Origin: Terriglobia bacterium
GTDB taxonomy: Bacteria > Acidobacteriota > Terriglobia > Bryobacterales > Bryobacteraceae
NCBI GenBank assembly: GCA_020073345.1
Contig: JAIQFI010000007.1
Location: 1 to 64,000, forward strand
Length of the DNA stretch: 64,000 nucleotides
Direction of reading: 5' to 3'
Below the pieces are notes generated by a model that was not told the DNA's origin, did no database searches, and saw only the letters and a program-made list of their open reading frames with translations. The translations under genes and the position numbers were made by a program. Below, piece by piece: positions 39,319 to 48,081 of the stretch. Each line of letters begins with the position of its first letter. Position 1 is the first letter of the stretch.

Positions 39319-39921
39319 ATGGTTCTACGACTGTGTTGGACGATCCTCGCGGCGGTAACGTTTGCTGCCGCACAGAACAAAGTCGAAATCGAGAACGACT
39401 GGGTGCGCGTTTTGCGCGTGAAGCTGGGTCCTCATGAGAAATCGACTGAGCAGCAGCATCCCGACTCAGTCGCCGTGTATCTGACCGATCTCGCGAATCA
39501 CAAGGCGGGCGACGTCGCCTGGCTCCCAGCGGCCAGGGACGCCCAGGAGAATCTTTCCGATCACCCCGTGGAGTACGTGCTGGTGGAATTGAAGCCGGGG
39601 GCGCCCAAAGCCAAAGGCTGGCCGGTCGAGCTGGATCCCGTCAAGCTCGAACCCAAATACGAACAGGTGCCCCTCGAGAACTCCCGCGTACGCGTGCTGC
39701 GGACGATTCTCGAACCGCATCTCAAGGGCCCGACGCACGATCATCCTTCCTACGTGGTCGTCTATCTGACCGAGTTGCACACCACCATGACCCTGGCCGA
39801 CGGCAAGCAGGTCGACAACCCGCGCCGCCCGGGCGAAGTGGCCTGGCGCGATCCTTATCGGCATACTACTGAAAACGTGGGAGATCGGACAGCAGTCGAG
39901 ATCCAGATCGAACTAAAGTGA
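39319..39921 (+). CDS. Secreted tandem cupin-like protein
   Basis: A signal peptide (MVLRLCWTILAAVTFAAAQ) is followed by two related cupin-like units of about 75 residues. The first has VEIENDWVRVLRVKLGPHEK, SVAVYLTDL and DVAWLPAARDAQENLSD; the second has VPLENSRVRVLRTILEPHLK, YVVVYLTEL and EVAWRDPYRHTTENVGD. The pattern ..VRVLR....PH.....H...V.VYLT is repeated in both. Possible metal ligands are His of PHEK and HPDS in unit 1, and PHLK and HDHP in unit 2. The track ORF's first 49 residues are a shadow of the opposite strand. Confidence 0.7.
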   Translation: MVLRLCWTILAAVTFAAAQNKVEIENDWVRVLRVKLGPHEKSTEQQHPDSVAVYLTDLANHKAGDVAWLPAARDAQENLSDHPVEYVLVELKPGAPKAKGWPVELDPVKLEPKYEQVPLENSRVRVLRTILEPHLKGPTHDHPSYVVVYLTELHTTMTLADGKQVDNPRRPGEVAWRDPYRHTTENVGDRTAVEIQIELK

Positions 39922-39969
39922 ACAACGTGCGTTCTAGGCCGCTCTGTCAGCGTATTAACAAGTGAGCGC

Positions 39970-40527
39970 ATGTTCACCCAGGCAGCAGCCATACAAGAGA
40001 CGACATCGGACACAATGACCGACGACGCCGAACAGTTCGCGGACTTGGTAAAGGAACACCAGGCCATGGTGTTCAGCATGGCGTGCCGATACTTGCGAAA
40101 CCGCGCGCTGGCGGAAGAGATCGCGCAAGATGTGTTCCTGCAACTGTACCGGAAACTACCCACACTGGAATCACCGGACCACGTGCTTCACTGGCTGCGG
40201 TGGGTAACCGCGCACCGCCTGATCGACCATTCTCGCCAGGAGAAACGCCGGCCGCAATCGCCGCTGGAAGATGTTCCGGAACCAGCCGCGGCGCCGGATC
40301 CCACAGAACGCGCCGATCCGCTGCTCTCCAATATGTTGCGGGATTTAGTGGCGGCGCTGCCGGAAAACGCAAGAGTGGTCATGATTCTGCGCTACCAGGA
40401 AGACCTGGATCCCATGGATATCGCCCGGGCGTTGGACATGCCCATCGCCACGGTCAAGAGCCATCTTCAGCGTTCGCTGGCGACCTTGCGGGAAAAGCTA
40501 TCGCACAAAAAGGGAGTTGGGGTATGA
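39970..40527 (+). CDS. ECF-type RNA polymerase sigma factor
   Basis: Region 2 contains LVKEHQAMVFSMACRYLRNR and EEIAQDVFLQLYRKL. Region 4 contains LPENARVVMILRYQEDLDPM and ATVKSHLQRSLATLREKL. The linker is Pro/Glu-rich. The start may be the later ATG at 40015 (MTDDAEQFADL). The stop overlaps the next gene's ATG, so sigma and putative anti-sigma are translationally coupled. Confidence 0.9.
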   Translation: MFTQAAAIQETTSDTMTDDAEQFADLVKEHQAMVFSMACRYLRNRALAEEIAQDVFLQLYRKLPTLESPDHVLHWLRWVTAHRLIDHSRQEKRRPQSPLEDVPEPAAAPDPTERADPLLSNMLRDLVAALPENARVVMILRYQEDLDPMDIARALDMPIATVKSHLQRSLATLREKLSHKKGVGV

Positions 40528-40841
40528 ATTTAGATGACGAGTTAAGAGCGGCTCTGCGGCGTGAAGATCCTTCGCCGGGCTTTGCGCAGCGTGCCGTCGC
40601 GCGTGCAAAATCCAATCCCGAGCCGACCATGGCGATCCCCATATTCCAACCGGTTCGGATCTCTCAGATGATCTGGGCCGCGGCTCTGGCCGCGATGCTG
40701 GTGATCGGGTTGACGGCGACGTCCGAGTATCGCCAAAGGAAAGCGGAGCGGGCCGGCCGCGACGCCGTCCTGGCGCTGCGAATCACAGCGGAAAAGTTGA
40801 ATATGACGCGGGACAAGGTGCTCAAGCGGGAGGAGAACTGA
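40524..40841 (+). CDS. Putative anti-sigma membrane protein
   Basis: About 105 aa. The cytoplasmic start MNLDDELRAALRREDPSPGF is followed by one membrane helix (MIWAAALAAMLVIGLTA) and a basic tail that looks coiled-coil (LALRITAEKLNMTRDKVLKR). It is hidden in the track inside a larger ORF in the same frame (40083). There is no zinc motif. Overlap with the sigma gene indicates an anti-sigma role by context only. Confidence 0.65.
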   Translation: MNLDDELRAALRREDPSPGFAQRAVARAKSNPEPTMAIPIFQPVRISQMIWAAALAAMLVIGLTATSEYRQRKAERAGRDAVLALRITAEKLNMTRDKVLKREEN

Positions 40842-40842
40842 A

Positions 40843-41397
40843 ATGCGAAGAATCTTTTTGATTACCGTGATCGCCGGCTGGACCGCGGCGCAACTACCCG
40901 CGCAGTTGCTGCAGTTGCGGATCACGGGCCTCGACGGTCTGGCGTCCAAAGCGAAGGAATCCGTGGATATTACCCTGGATTCGAGCCTGCTGCAGATGGC
41001 CGGCGGGTTCCTGGCGCGCAACGGTAAAGGCAGTAAAGACAGCCAAGACATTACGAGTCTGCTCACCGCGCTCAAAGCGATCACGGTGAGGAGCTTCGAG
41101 TTTAACGAAACCGGGCAATATCGGATCGAGGACCTGGAACCGATTCGCGCGCAACTTCGTACTCCCGGATGGAGCAAGATCATCTCCACGCAAAAGCAGG
41201 GCGAGATCAGCGAAATCTACACTCGAATGGAGCAAGGAAAGGTAGTCGGATTCGCAATCATCGCCGCGGAGCCAAAGGAACTGACAATCGTGGCGATCGA
41301 GGGAACCATCGACCTCAAGGATCTATCGAAGCTGGGGGGCCTGGGGGTTCCGTCGATTCCAATCCCCGACCAAGGCAAGAAAGGAAAACAAGAGTGA
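40843..41397 (+). CDS. DUF4252-like secreted protein 1
   Basis: It follows the previous stop directly. A signal-like N-terminus (FLITVIAGWTAAQLPAQ) is followed by a repeated-strand protein: LDGLASKAKESVDITLDSSL, KAITVRSFEFNETGQYRIED, WSKIISTQ and ELTIVAIEGTIDLKDL. The pattern matches DUF4252 proteins, whose role is unknown. It shares this pattern with the next gene. Both are probably controlled by the preceding sigma/anti-sigma pair. Confidence 0.75.
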   Translation: MRRIFLITVIAGWTAAQLPAQLLQLRITGLDGLASKAKESVDITLDSSLLQMAGGFLARNGKGSKDSQDITSLLTALKAITVRSFEFNETGQYRIEDLEPIRAQLRTPGWSKIISTQKQGEISEIYTRMEQGKVVGFAIIAAEPKELTIVAIEGTIDLKDLSKLGGLGVPSIPIPDQGKKGKQE

Positions 41398-41900
41398 AGA
41401 TATTTTTGATCGCAACATTCGGCCTGGCGGCATTCGCCCAGACGATCGACTTCAACCTTGATGCGGTGGCGGCGAAAGCCAAAAAGAAGGCTGAGGTCAC
41501 GCTTGAAGGTCCCATGCTCGCGCAGGCGCTCCAGAAGGCTCCGGAAAAGGTCAAGGGCTCGGTGGCAAACGTGAGCCGTCTGGTTGTCCGGAATTACGAA
41601 TTCGATAAGACAGGCCAGTACTCGGACGCGGACCTTGAGCCTATTCGCAAGCAGGTATCGGCCGGAACCGGCTGGTCGCGCGTCGTCAATACGAAGGAAG
41701 AACACGAAAGCGTCGAGATTTACATGCTGGCGAGTCAGGGCGGCAAATTGGGAGGGTTTCTCCTGATCGCAGCCGAAGAGAAGGAGCTGACCGTAGTGCA
41801 CGTGGTGGGATCGATCGACTTGGCCAGCCTTCAGGAAGTGGTGAAGTCGACGATCGCCTACGATCTTTCTACGGCTGGAGCGCGAGCTGGCGAACGTTAG
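41394..41900 (+). CDS. DUF4252-like secreted protein 2
   Basis: GTG at 41394 overlaps the previous stop; AAGGAA lies upstream. A signal peptide (VKIFLIATFGLAAFAQ) is followed by LDAVAAKAKKKAEVTLEG, RLVVRNYEFDKTGQYSDADL, GWSRVVNTKEEHESVEIYML and ELTVVHVVGSIDLASLQ, colinear with the preceding gene, so the pair arose by tandem duplication. The track ORF begins 225 bp too early in this frame. Its 3' end overlaps the convergent hydrolase gene by 32 bp. Confidence 0.75.
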   Translation: MKIFLIATFGLAAFAQTIDFNLDAVAAKAKKKAEVTLEGPMLAQALQKAPEKVKGSVANVSRLVVRNYEFDKTGQYSDADLEPIRKQVSAGTGWSRVVNTKEEHESVEIYMLASQGGKLGGFLLIAAEEKELTVVHVVGSIDLASLQEVVKSTIAYDLSTAGARAGER

Positions 41901-42954
41901 TCAGCAGGAATTGCAAAAAACGATCCGACCTGGTCATTAAGGCCATGTGAGCCGCGTCGGGGATAAGCAGCATTGCCTTTCGCGGCGCAGTGACCTGGTC
42001 GAAATACTCTTGCGCAAGAGCAGCCGGCGTGATGTCATCGTCGGCTCCCTGAACAACAAAGAAGGGCATGGAAAAATCGGTGCCCAAAGCCGGAAGGTCA
42101 ATACGCATCATCGGTCCATCCAGGGTTTCCCCGAAAAAGGCGTCGCCGTCCACCACCCCGCGGATGTAGTTCACGACATCGTTCAGCGAATAATCCGGCG
42201 CAGTCAGGAGTTCCTCCAGTAGCAATTGCGGGCCCGTGGGGAATTTATACTCCAAGCCGGATTCATATTGCATGGCCCATCGCCGCTCCAGGCCCATCTG
42301 CTGAATCTGGTGATAGGGAGGCGCTCCGCTCTTCTCCAAGGCGTCGATGGCGTTCTTATCGCCGCGGGCGCGGGCTTTCGCAAGAACACGGGCATAGGCC
42401 ACTACCTCGTTTTTCTGCATGTTCATGATCTGCCCGGTTCCCACCCAGGCATGGAACATGTCGGGTCGAGCCTTAAGCATGTGGACGCCAAGAACGCTGC
42501 CCCAGGAATGGCCGAGCAGGATGAGCTTGTTCTTTTGCAGGCGACGGCGAACGTACTCGCTTATCTCGAGCGCGTCGTGAACCATAAGGTCGATGCTCGC
42601 GGTGGCTCTGCCCGAACTGAAGCTCTTGCCGGCCCCACGCTGATCCCATTGCACGACGGTGAATTCGCGTTCCCAGGGAAAGAAGAGTTGCTCCAGCGCG
42701 CTACTGGCCGCGCCAGGGCCGCCATGGAGCATGAGGATCGCGGGATTGTCGCGATTCTGGCCGCGGATGACGATCCACTGATCGACGCCGCCGATCCGGA
42801 CAAAACGCCGTTCGTCGATTCCATGGCCGACGGGGATTGCCATGGCCTCGGCCAGCCGGTGCTGGCGTACCGCGCGCCACCCAACCGCGGCGGCCACCAG
42901 CAGCAGTAACACGCCGCACAGGGCCAAGAAGCCGCGCAGAAGTAGTTTCTTCAT
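41869..42954 (-). CDS. Membrane-anchored alpha/beta hydrolase (proline iminopeptidase-like)
   Basis: An N-terminal hydrophobic segment (LALCGVLLLLVAAAVGW) may be a signal anchor. The hydrolase core shows AILMLHGGPGAASS (oxyanion hole), VVQWDQRGAGKS and the nucleophile elbow LGHSWGSVLG. The acid is probably in GADDDITPA and the His in DAAHMAL. HGGPG and WDQRGAG are the marks of the S33 prolyl aminopeptidase-like group. Substrate unknown. It stands alone between the DUF4252 pair and the Rrf2-cysK operon. Confidence 0.85.
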   Translation of the reverse strand: MKKLLLRGFLALCGVLLLLVAAAVGWRAVRQHRLAEAMAIPVGHGIDERRFVRIGGVDQWIVIRGQNRDNPAILMLHGGPGAASSALEQLFFPWEREFTVVQWDQRGAGKSFSSGRATASIDLMVHDALEISEYVRRRLQKNKLILLGHSWGSVLGVHMLKARPDMFHAWVGTGQIMNMQKNEVVAYARVLAKARARGDKNAIDALEKSGAPPYHQIQQMGLERRWAMQYESGLEYKFPTGPQLLLEELLTAPDYSLNDVVNYIRGVVDGDAFFGETLDGPMMRIDLPALGTDFSMPFFVVQGADDDITPAALAQEYFDQVTAPRKAMLLIPDAAHMALMTRSDRFLQFLLTNVRQLALQP

Positions 42955-43009
42955 TGATAAGTGGAACGAAGCTGGTCAAGAATATGTTCCCCATTCTCCT
43001 ATTCCCCAC

Positions 43010-43039
43010 TAGACAAAGTACATCGGGGTCTCCTACAAT
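43010..43039 (+). promoter_or_regulatory. Promoter of the Rrf2-cysK operon
   Basis: TAGACA and TACAAT are 18 bp apart. The ATG follows the -10 box by only 11 bases, so transcription should begin about 5 bases before it or at it, leaving no room for a ribosome binding site. Confidence 0.65.
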
Positions 43040-43050
43040 CGCTATACCCG

Positions 43051-43461
43051 ATGAATATCTCGGTCAAAACCGAGTACGCCCTGCACGCCATCTTCGATCT
43101 TTCGGTCCAGCCGCAGGGCGAACCGGTAAAGATCGCCGAGATTGCCCGGCGTCAAAAAATCCCGCAAAAATTCCTGGAGCTGATTCTTTCGAGCCTCAAG
43201 CAGGGCGGATTTGTCGAATCGCGGCGTGGAGCCGAAGGTGGGTATCGCCTAGCGCGTCCGGCCGACCAGATCACCGTAGGTCAGGTTCTGAAATACGTTG
43301 AGCAGTCCAAGAAAACACGGCGCGGGCCCGATGCCTTCACCGATCTCTGGAAGCGCGTGGACAGCGCCACCGGAGCGCTGGTGGATACCACGACCTTCGC
43401 GGAGCTGGCGCGGCGCTGGAAAGAATCGCAGACGCGCTTCGTCCCCAACTGGGATATCTGA
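43051..43461 (+). CDS. Rrf2-family regulator, CymR-like
   Basis: The winged helix has [36 protein letters not shown] and [18 protein letters not shown]. There is no cysteine at all, so it cannot hold an Fe-S cluster like the isc regulator of this window. In Firmicutes, CymR is a cluster-free Rrf2 protein that controls cysteine synthesis with CysK; overlap with cysK here suggests the same role. The track ORF begins 90 bp early. Start is supported by the Rrf2-typical N-terminus. Confidence 0.85.
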   Translation: MNISVKTEYALHAIFDLSVQPQGEPVKIAEIARRQKIPQKFLELILSSLKQGGFVESRRGAEGGYRLARPADQITVGQVLKYVEQSKKTRRGPDAFTDLWKRVDSATGALVDTTTFAELARRWKESQTRFVPNWDI

Positions 43462-44414
43462 TGTTCTTTGCCGACAATTCGCTGAGCATCGGCAACACGC
43501 CGCTGGTGAAGCTGAACCGCGTCACCGATGGAGCGCCGGTCACCATGCTGGCCAAGATCGAAGCGCGTAATCCTGCGTTTTCGGTGAAGTGCCGGATCGG
43601 GGCATCCATGATCTGGGACGCGGAGCGGCGCGGTGTGCTCAAGCCCGGCAAAGAGCTGATCGAGCCGACCAGCGGCAACACCGGCATCGCCCTGGCATTC
43701 GTCGGCGCGGCGCGCGGCTACGAGGTAACGCTCCTGATGCCGGAGACCATGTCGATCGAGCGCAGAAAAGTTTTGAAGGCGCTGGGCGCGAAACTGATCC
43801 TCACCGACGGTTCGCAAGGGATGGCCGCCTCCATCGCGCGGGCCGAAGAAATCGTCGCGTCGGATCCCGATCACTACGTCCTTCTGCAGCAGTTCAAGAA
43901 TCCGGCGAATCCGGAGATTCACTTCAAGACTACGGGACCCGAGATCTGGAACGACACCAAGGGCAACGTGGATGTTCTGATAGCCGGGATCGGCACGGGC
44001 GGCACCATCACGGGAATTTCGCGCTACATCAAGCTCGAAAAAAAGAAAAAGATCCTATCCGTGGGCGTGGAACCGGAAAGCAGTCCCGTGATCACGCAAA
44101 CGCGCGCGGGCGATCCGGTACGTCCCGGTCCCACGGGGATTCAGGGCATCGGCGCAGGATTCATCCCGGATACGCTCGACCTCAAGATGTTGGATCGCGT
44201 GGAGCTGGCGAGCGACGAAGAGTCGATCGTGATGGCGCGGCGGCTGTCGCGTGAAGAAGGAATTCTTTCCGGCATCTCCTGCGGAGCGGCGGTAGCCGCG
44301 GCGGTGCGGGTCGCACGCGAGCCGGAGATGAAGGGCAAGACCTTCGTGGTGATTCTGCCGGATTCCGGAGAGAGGTATCTTAGTTCAGTGCTGTTCGACG
44401 GGTTAGTCGAATAG
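43461..44414 (+). CDS. cysK: Cysteine synthase (O-acetylserine sulfhydrylase)
   Basis: CysK makes cysteine from O-acetylserine and sulfide. PLP lysine K43 is in [11 protein letters not shown]. Family motifs are [66 protein letters not shown] and [11 protein letters not shown]. Length of 317 aa is normal. The ATG overlaps the regulator's TGA. In some Rrf2 systems this enzyme also binds the regulator. Confidence 0.95.
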   Translation: MFFADNSLSIGNTPLVKLNRVTDGAPVTMLAKIEARNPAFSVKCRIGASMIWDAERRGVLKPGKELIEPTSGNTGIALAFVGAARGYEVTLLMPETMSIERRKVLKALGAKLILTDGSQGMAASIARAEEIVASDPDHYVLLQQFKNPANPEIHFKTTGPEIWNDTKGNVDVLIAGIGTGGTITGISRYIKLEKKKKILSVGVEPESSPVITQTRAGDPVRPGPTGIQGIGAGFIPDTLDLKMLDRVELASDEESIVMARRLSREEGILSGISCGAAVAAAVRVAREPEMKGKTFVVILPDSGERYLSSVLFDGLVE

Positions 44415-44426
44415 GAGAGGTGAAAG

Positions 44427-44909
44427 ATGCGCTTACGAGTTGTCGTAATGCTAGTGCCCGCGTTGGCCGCGCTTGCGCTGCTAGCACAAACGCAGGAAGC
44501 TTTTTACGGACTGTGGAAGGTGGACATGAGCAAGTCCAAGTACAGTCCGGGTCCCGCGCCCAAGAGCAACATGAAGAAGTATGAGCCGTGGAAGGACGGA
44601 TTCAAGGCCACGCAGGACATGGTGACCGCCAAGGGAGAGAAGGTGCACGTCGAGGTGATCGCGAAGGTGGACGGCAAGGATTATCCGGGCAAGGGGAGTC
44701 CGGATGCCGATACGTACGCGTTCAAGAGAATCGACGCTCGCAGCTACGAGGTCACGCAGAAGAAGGACGGCAAGGTGACCATCGTCGCCAAGATGGTGGT
44801 CGCGCCGGACGGCAAGTCCCGCAGCATCGTGCAGACCGGGAAAACCGCCAAGGGCGAGCCGGTCAACAACACTATCTATTGGGACAAAGTGGAAGTGTCT
44901 CAGAAATAG
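44427..44909 (+). CDS. Small secreted protein, lipocalin-like
   Basis: GAGAGG seven bases upstream supports the ATG. A signal peptide (VVVMLVPALAALALLAQ) is followed by FYGLWKVDMSKSKYSPGP, KKYEPWKDGFKATQDMVT, DAKV-type strands and SRSIVQTGKTAKGEPVNNTI. Proteins of the pattern GxWKxxxxKSKYxPGPxPK are common in Acidobacteriota and look like small lipocalin-type barrels. The function is unknown. It probably reads through from cysK, 12 bp upstream. Confidence 0.7.
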   Translation: MRLRVVVMLVPALAALALLAQTQEAFYGLWKVDMSKSKYSPGPAPKSNMKKYEPWKDGFKATQDMVTAKGEKVHVEVIAKVDGKDYPGKGSPDADTYAFKRIDARSYEVTQKKDGKVTIVAKMVVAPDGKSRSIVQTGKTAKGEPVNNTIYWDKVEVSQK

Positions 44910-44912
44910 AAA

Positions 44913-44956
44913 AGCGGGCGCTTCTTTTGGGTGAAAAGGGGTTAGTAGCGCCCGCT
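44913..44956 (+). terminator. Inverted repeat, probable terminator
   Basis: AGCGGGCGCT and AGCGCCCGCT form a perfect 10-bp stem with a 24-base loop just after the stop codon. There is no T-tract, so termination would be weak or factor-assisted. Confidence 0.5.
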
Positions 44957-45048
44957 GTCGTAACGGGGATTTAAGTTAACTGTAAAACGCTCCGGACCCG
45001 GGTGTGGTTACCGGAGGCGCGAAAAAATTTTGCGTGTAGACTGGCAGT

Positions 45049-48000
45049 GTGGTTAGGTCGTGGTCCAACGGGGCCTTACTCCAGGCGGTTGAGTCCTTTG
45101 CCGCCCGTTTTTCCGAGATTGTAATAATCGGCCCCCGCCATTTGGCAGGGGAAGGGCTGGCTCCGGGTCTTCCAGGATCTGCCGGAGTGCATAGAGTAAC
45201 CCTGGTCCAGGCAGCCGCCGAGCTCGCCCGTTCGGCTATGGCGGAGCGGGGCCTGGCACCCTTGAGTTCCTTGGGCCGGGAAGCGGTGGCGGCCAGAATC
45301 GCGCAGAAAGCGTTGGAGCAGCGCGGGCTTGCATATTTTCATCCGGTAGCCGCGCTCCCCGGGTTCGCACGAGCATTGGCCCGAACCATCGTGGAGCTGA
45401 GGCTGGCCCAGGTCGCACCCGAACAGCTCGCATCCGCCGGAACACCCGCAGCCGATCTGGCGCGGCTGCTGGAGCTGTACCAATCCGAACTAGAAGAGCG
45501 ATTCCTGGTGGATCTTCCCGGCTTGCTGGCGCTGGCCACGGAAGCCGCAACCAAGGGCGAGCACCCGTGGGTCGGATTGCCTGTGGCGCGCCTAGATGCC
45601 GATCTGGAGTCCCGGGCACACCAGGAGTTCTTCGCCAGCCTGGCGGCGCGAGCACCGGAGGTGTTGGAAGCTGAGCTCGGTGAAGTAGGGCCGGGCTCCA
45701 TCCCGGCCGCTACCAATTCACTAGAACATCTCCGGCAGTTCCTGTTTTCCCCGAACTCGCAGCGATTCGCCAAGGACGACGGGCGCTTCGAGTTCTTTTC
45801 CGCCCCCGGTGAAGGGCTGGAGGCGGTCGAGATCGCCCGCCGGATCATTCGATTAGCCCGCGAAGGCGTGCCGTTCGACCAAGTAGCAATCCTGCTGCGG
45901 AACCCCGACCGCTATCAGCCCATGATCGAGGACGCCCTTCGGCGGGCGCAGATTCCGGCATGGTTCAGCCTGGGCACGGCTCGTCCGCACCCTTCGGGCC
46001 GGGCGTTTCTGGCGTTATTGTTGTGCGCCGGCGAGAGACTCTCCGCCTCGCGCTTCGCGGAATACCTGTCGCTCGGTCAGGTTCCGGAAAATCCTGGCGC
46101 TCCGAAGTGGGTGGCCCCTGAAGACGAACTCCTCGGCACCCTGGAAAATGAGCCGGCGGAGCCACCCGCGGAAGCCGACCGTCCGACGCCTCGCCGCTGG
46201 GAACGGCTGCTGGTAGACGCCGCGGTGATCGGCGGCAAGGACCGCTGGGAGCGCCGTCTGAACGGCCTGGAGGCCGAATTCGTTATACAGGAGAAACCGC
46301 TCGATCAACTGCACAACCTGAAGCAATTCGCCCTGCCCCTGATCGCGATGCTGGACGCGCTGCCCTCCGCTGCCGTCTGGAGTATTTGGCTCGGCCACCT
46401 CACCGAATTAGCACGAATTTCGCTGCGCGACCCCGATCCGGTGCTGGCGGTGCTGGCGGAACTCGCCCCCATGGGCGACGTCGGTCCGGTGGCGCTCGAA
46501 GAGGTCGCCGAAGTCTTGAGCGAGCGTCTGCGATTCCTGCGGCGCGAGCCGCCCGCCCAGCGCTGGGGCCGCGTATTCGTCGGATCGATCGACGAAGCCC
46601 GCGGACGCGAGTTTGGCGTCGTCTTTCTGCCGGGACTCGCCGAAGGTTTGTTCCCGCAAAGGACGCTGGAAGATCCGCTTCTTCTTGATGAGCTGCGCCA
46701 AGCGGTTTGCGAACACCTGCCGCTTCGCAAGCAACGCGTCAACGAAGAACGGTTGCGCCTGCACCTGGCCGTAGCGTCTGCGCGCGACCGCCTGGTGGTT
46801 TCTTATCCGCGGATGGAAGTGGCCGAAGCGCGTCCGCGTGTGCCCAGCTTCTATGCGCTGGAATTACCGCGAGCCGTGGAAGGATCGCTGCCGGAGCTGA
46901 AGGCGTTCGAGGATCGCGCGCGGGAGGCTGCGCCCGCCCGTCTGAATTGGCCCGCACCGAAGGAGCCCGTCGATGCGATCGACGACGCCGAGTACGATCT
47001 CGTGGCCATTGCGGGCACACGAGGTCGTCCTGGGCACGTCCATTACCTGGTCGAAACGAATCCGCACGTAACGCGATCTCTGCGTGCGCGCTGGGCCCGA
47101 TGGCACGGCTCATGGAAACCGGCTGATGGACTGGTTACCGGCGATCCCGCGGCGCTCGAAGCACTTCGTGACCAGCGACTGACGTCGCGGACGTGGTCGC
47201 CTTCCTCGCTCGAGCACTTCGCAATGTGTCCTTACAAATTCGCGTTGCATGGAATCTACGGGCTGCGGCCTCGCGAAGAATCCGCTCCGCTCGAACAATT
47301 AGACCCCCGCACGCGCGGCGCGCTCTTCCACGAAATTCAGTTCGAGCTGTTTCAGGACCTGCAGCGCTCGGCGTTGCTTCCCGTAAATGACGATCGCCTA
47401 ACGGAAGCGTCGAGTCGGGCAGACGCGCTGCTCGATCGCGTGGCGGCGAAATACCAGGAGAAGCTTGCTCCGGCGATTCCGCGCGTGTGGAGGTCTGAGA
47501 TCGAAGACCTGCGGACGGATTTGCGGGGATGGCTCCAGCACGTCGCCCGCAATGACGACGATTGGGAGCCGGTGCAGTTCGAGCGCGTTTTCGGTGAGGA
47601 CCCACCCTTGACGCTGGCTGAGGGCGTGAATCTGCGAGGCCGCATTGATCTAGTCGAGAAGAACATATCCCGCGATGTATTCCGCGTCACCGATCACAAG
47701 ACCGGCAAGCGCCCCGATACGATCCCTCGCTGGGTGGGTGGCGGCCGGAGCCTGCAGCCGCTGCTGTATGGGCTCGCCGCGGAACAATTGTTGGGATCGC
47801 CGGTGGAAGCCGGGCGGCTGCTGTATGCGACGCAACGCGGCGGCTACACGCCGGTCGAGATCAAGCTGGACGAGCGCGCCCGCCAGTTCTTGCAAAAACT
47901 GCTGGGCGATATCGACGCGTCTATTGCGGGCGGCTTCCTGCCTCCCGCGCCCGCGAAGGACGCCTGCGAGATGTGCGACTACCGGATCGTGTGTGGGCCA

Positions 48001-48081
48001 TATGAAGAACGCCGGCTCGGCAAGAAAGACCGGCGCGATGTTCGACTGGAACCGTTGACGGAGATCCGAGGCATGGCATGA
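45049..48081 (+). CDS. addB: AddB-like helicase/nuclease subunit
   Basis: AddB works with AddA to resect double-strand breaks. The N-terminal half resembles an inactive UvrD-type fold; no Walker A motif is visible. FVGSIDEARGREFGVVFLPG and RLHLAVASARDRLVVSYPRM are helicase-like remnants. The C-terminal RecB-type nuclease has RTRGALFHEIQFELF, NLRGRIDLVEKN and RVTDHKTGKRP. Four cysteines, CPYKFAL and CEMCDYRIVC, match the AddB Fe-S cluster. Length is 1010 aa. GTG start, with no SD; a TAGACT box ends 6 bases before it, so it may be leaderless. It overlaps addA by 4 bp. Confidence 0.88.
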   Translation: MVRSWSNGALLQAVESFAARFSEIVIIGPRHLAGEGLAPGLPGSAGVHRVTLVQAAAELARSAMAERGLAPLSSLGREAVAARIAQKALEQRGLAYFHPVAALPGFARALARTIVELRLAQVAPEQLASAGTPAADLARLLELYQSELEERFLVDLPGLLALATEAATKGEHPWVGLPVARLDADLESRAHQEFFASLAARAPEVLEAELGEVGPGSIPAATNSLEHLRQFLFSPNSQRFAKDDGRFEFFSAPGEGLEAVEIARRIIRLAREGVPFDQVAILLRNPDRYQPMIEDALRRAQIPAWFSLGTARPHPSGRAFLALLLCAGERLSASRFAEYLSLGQVPENPGAPKWVAPEDELLGTLENEPAEPPAEADRPTPRRWERLLVDAAVIGGKDRWERRLNGLEAEFVIQEKPLDQLHNLKQFALPLIAMLDALPSAAVWSIWLGHLTELARISLRDPDPVLAVLAELAPMGDVGPVALEEVAEVLSERLRFLRREPPAQRWGRVFVGSIDEARGREFGVVFLPGLAEGLFPQRTLEDPLLLDELRQAVCEHLPLRKQRVNEERLRLHLAVASARDRLVVSYPRMEVAEARPRVPSFYALELPRAVEGSLPELKAFEDRAREAAPARLNWPAPKEPVDAIDDAEYDLVAIAGTRGRPGHVHYLVETNPHVTRSLRARWARWHGSWKPADGLVTGDPAALEALRDQRLTSRTWSPSSLEHFAMCPYKFALHGIYGLRPREESAPLEQLDPRTRGALFHEIQFELFQDLQRSALLPVNDDRLTEASSRADALLDRVAAKYQEKLAPAIPRVWRSEIEDLRTDLRGWLQHVARNDDDWEPVQFERVFGEDPPLTLAEGVNLRGRIDLVEKNISRDVFRVTDHKTGKRPDTIPRWVGGGRSLQPLLYGLAAEQLLGSPVEAGRLLYATQRGGYTPVEIKLDERARQFLQKLLGDIDASIAGGFLPPAPAKDACEMCDYRIVCGPYEERRLGKKDRRDVRLEPLTEIRGMA

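Noticed and set aside
40083-40523. Upstream part of the track ORF 40083..40841
   Set aside because: It is out of frame with the sigma factor that occupies the same bases; only the part from 40524 is coding.
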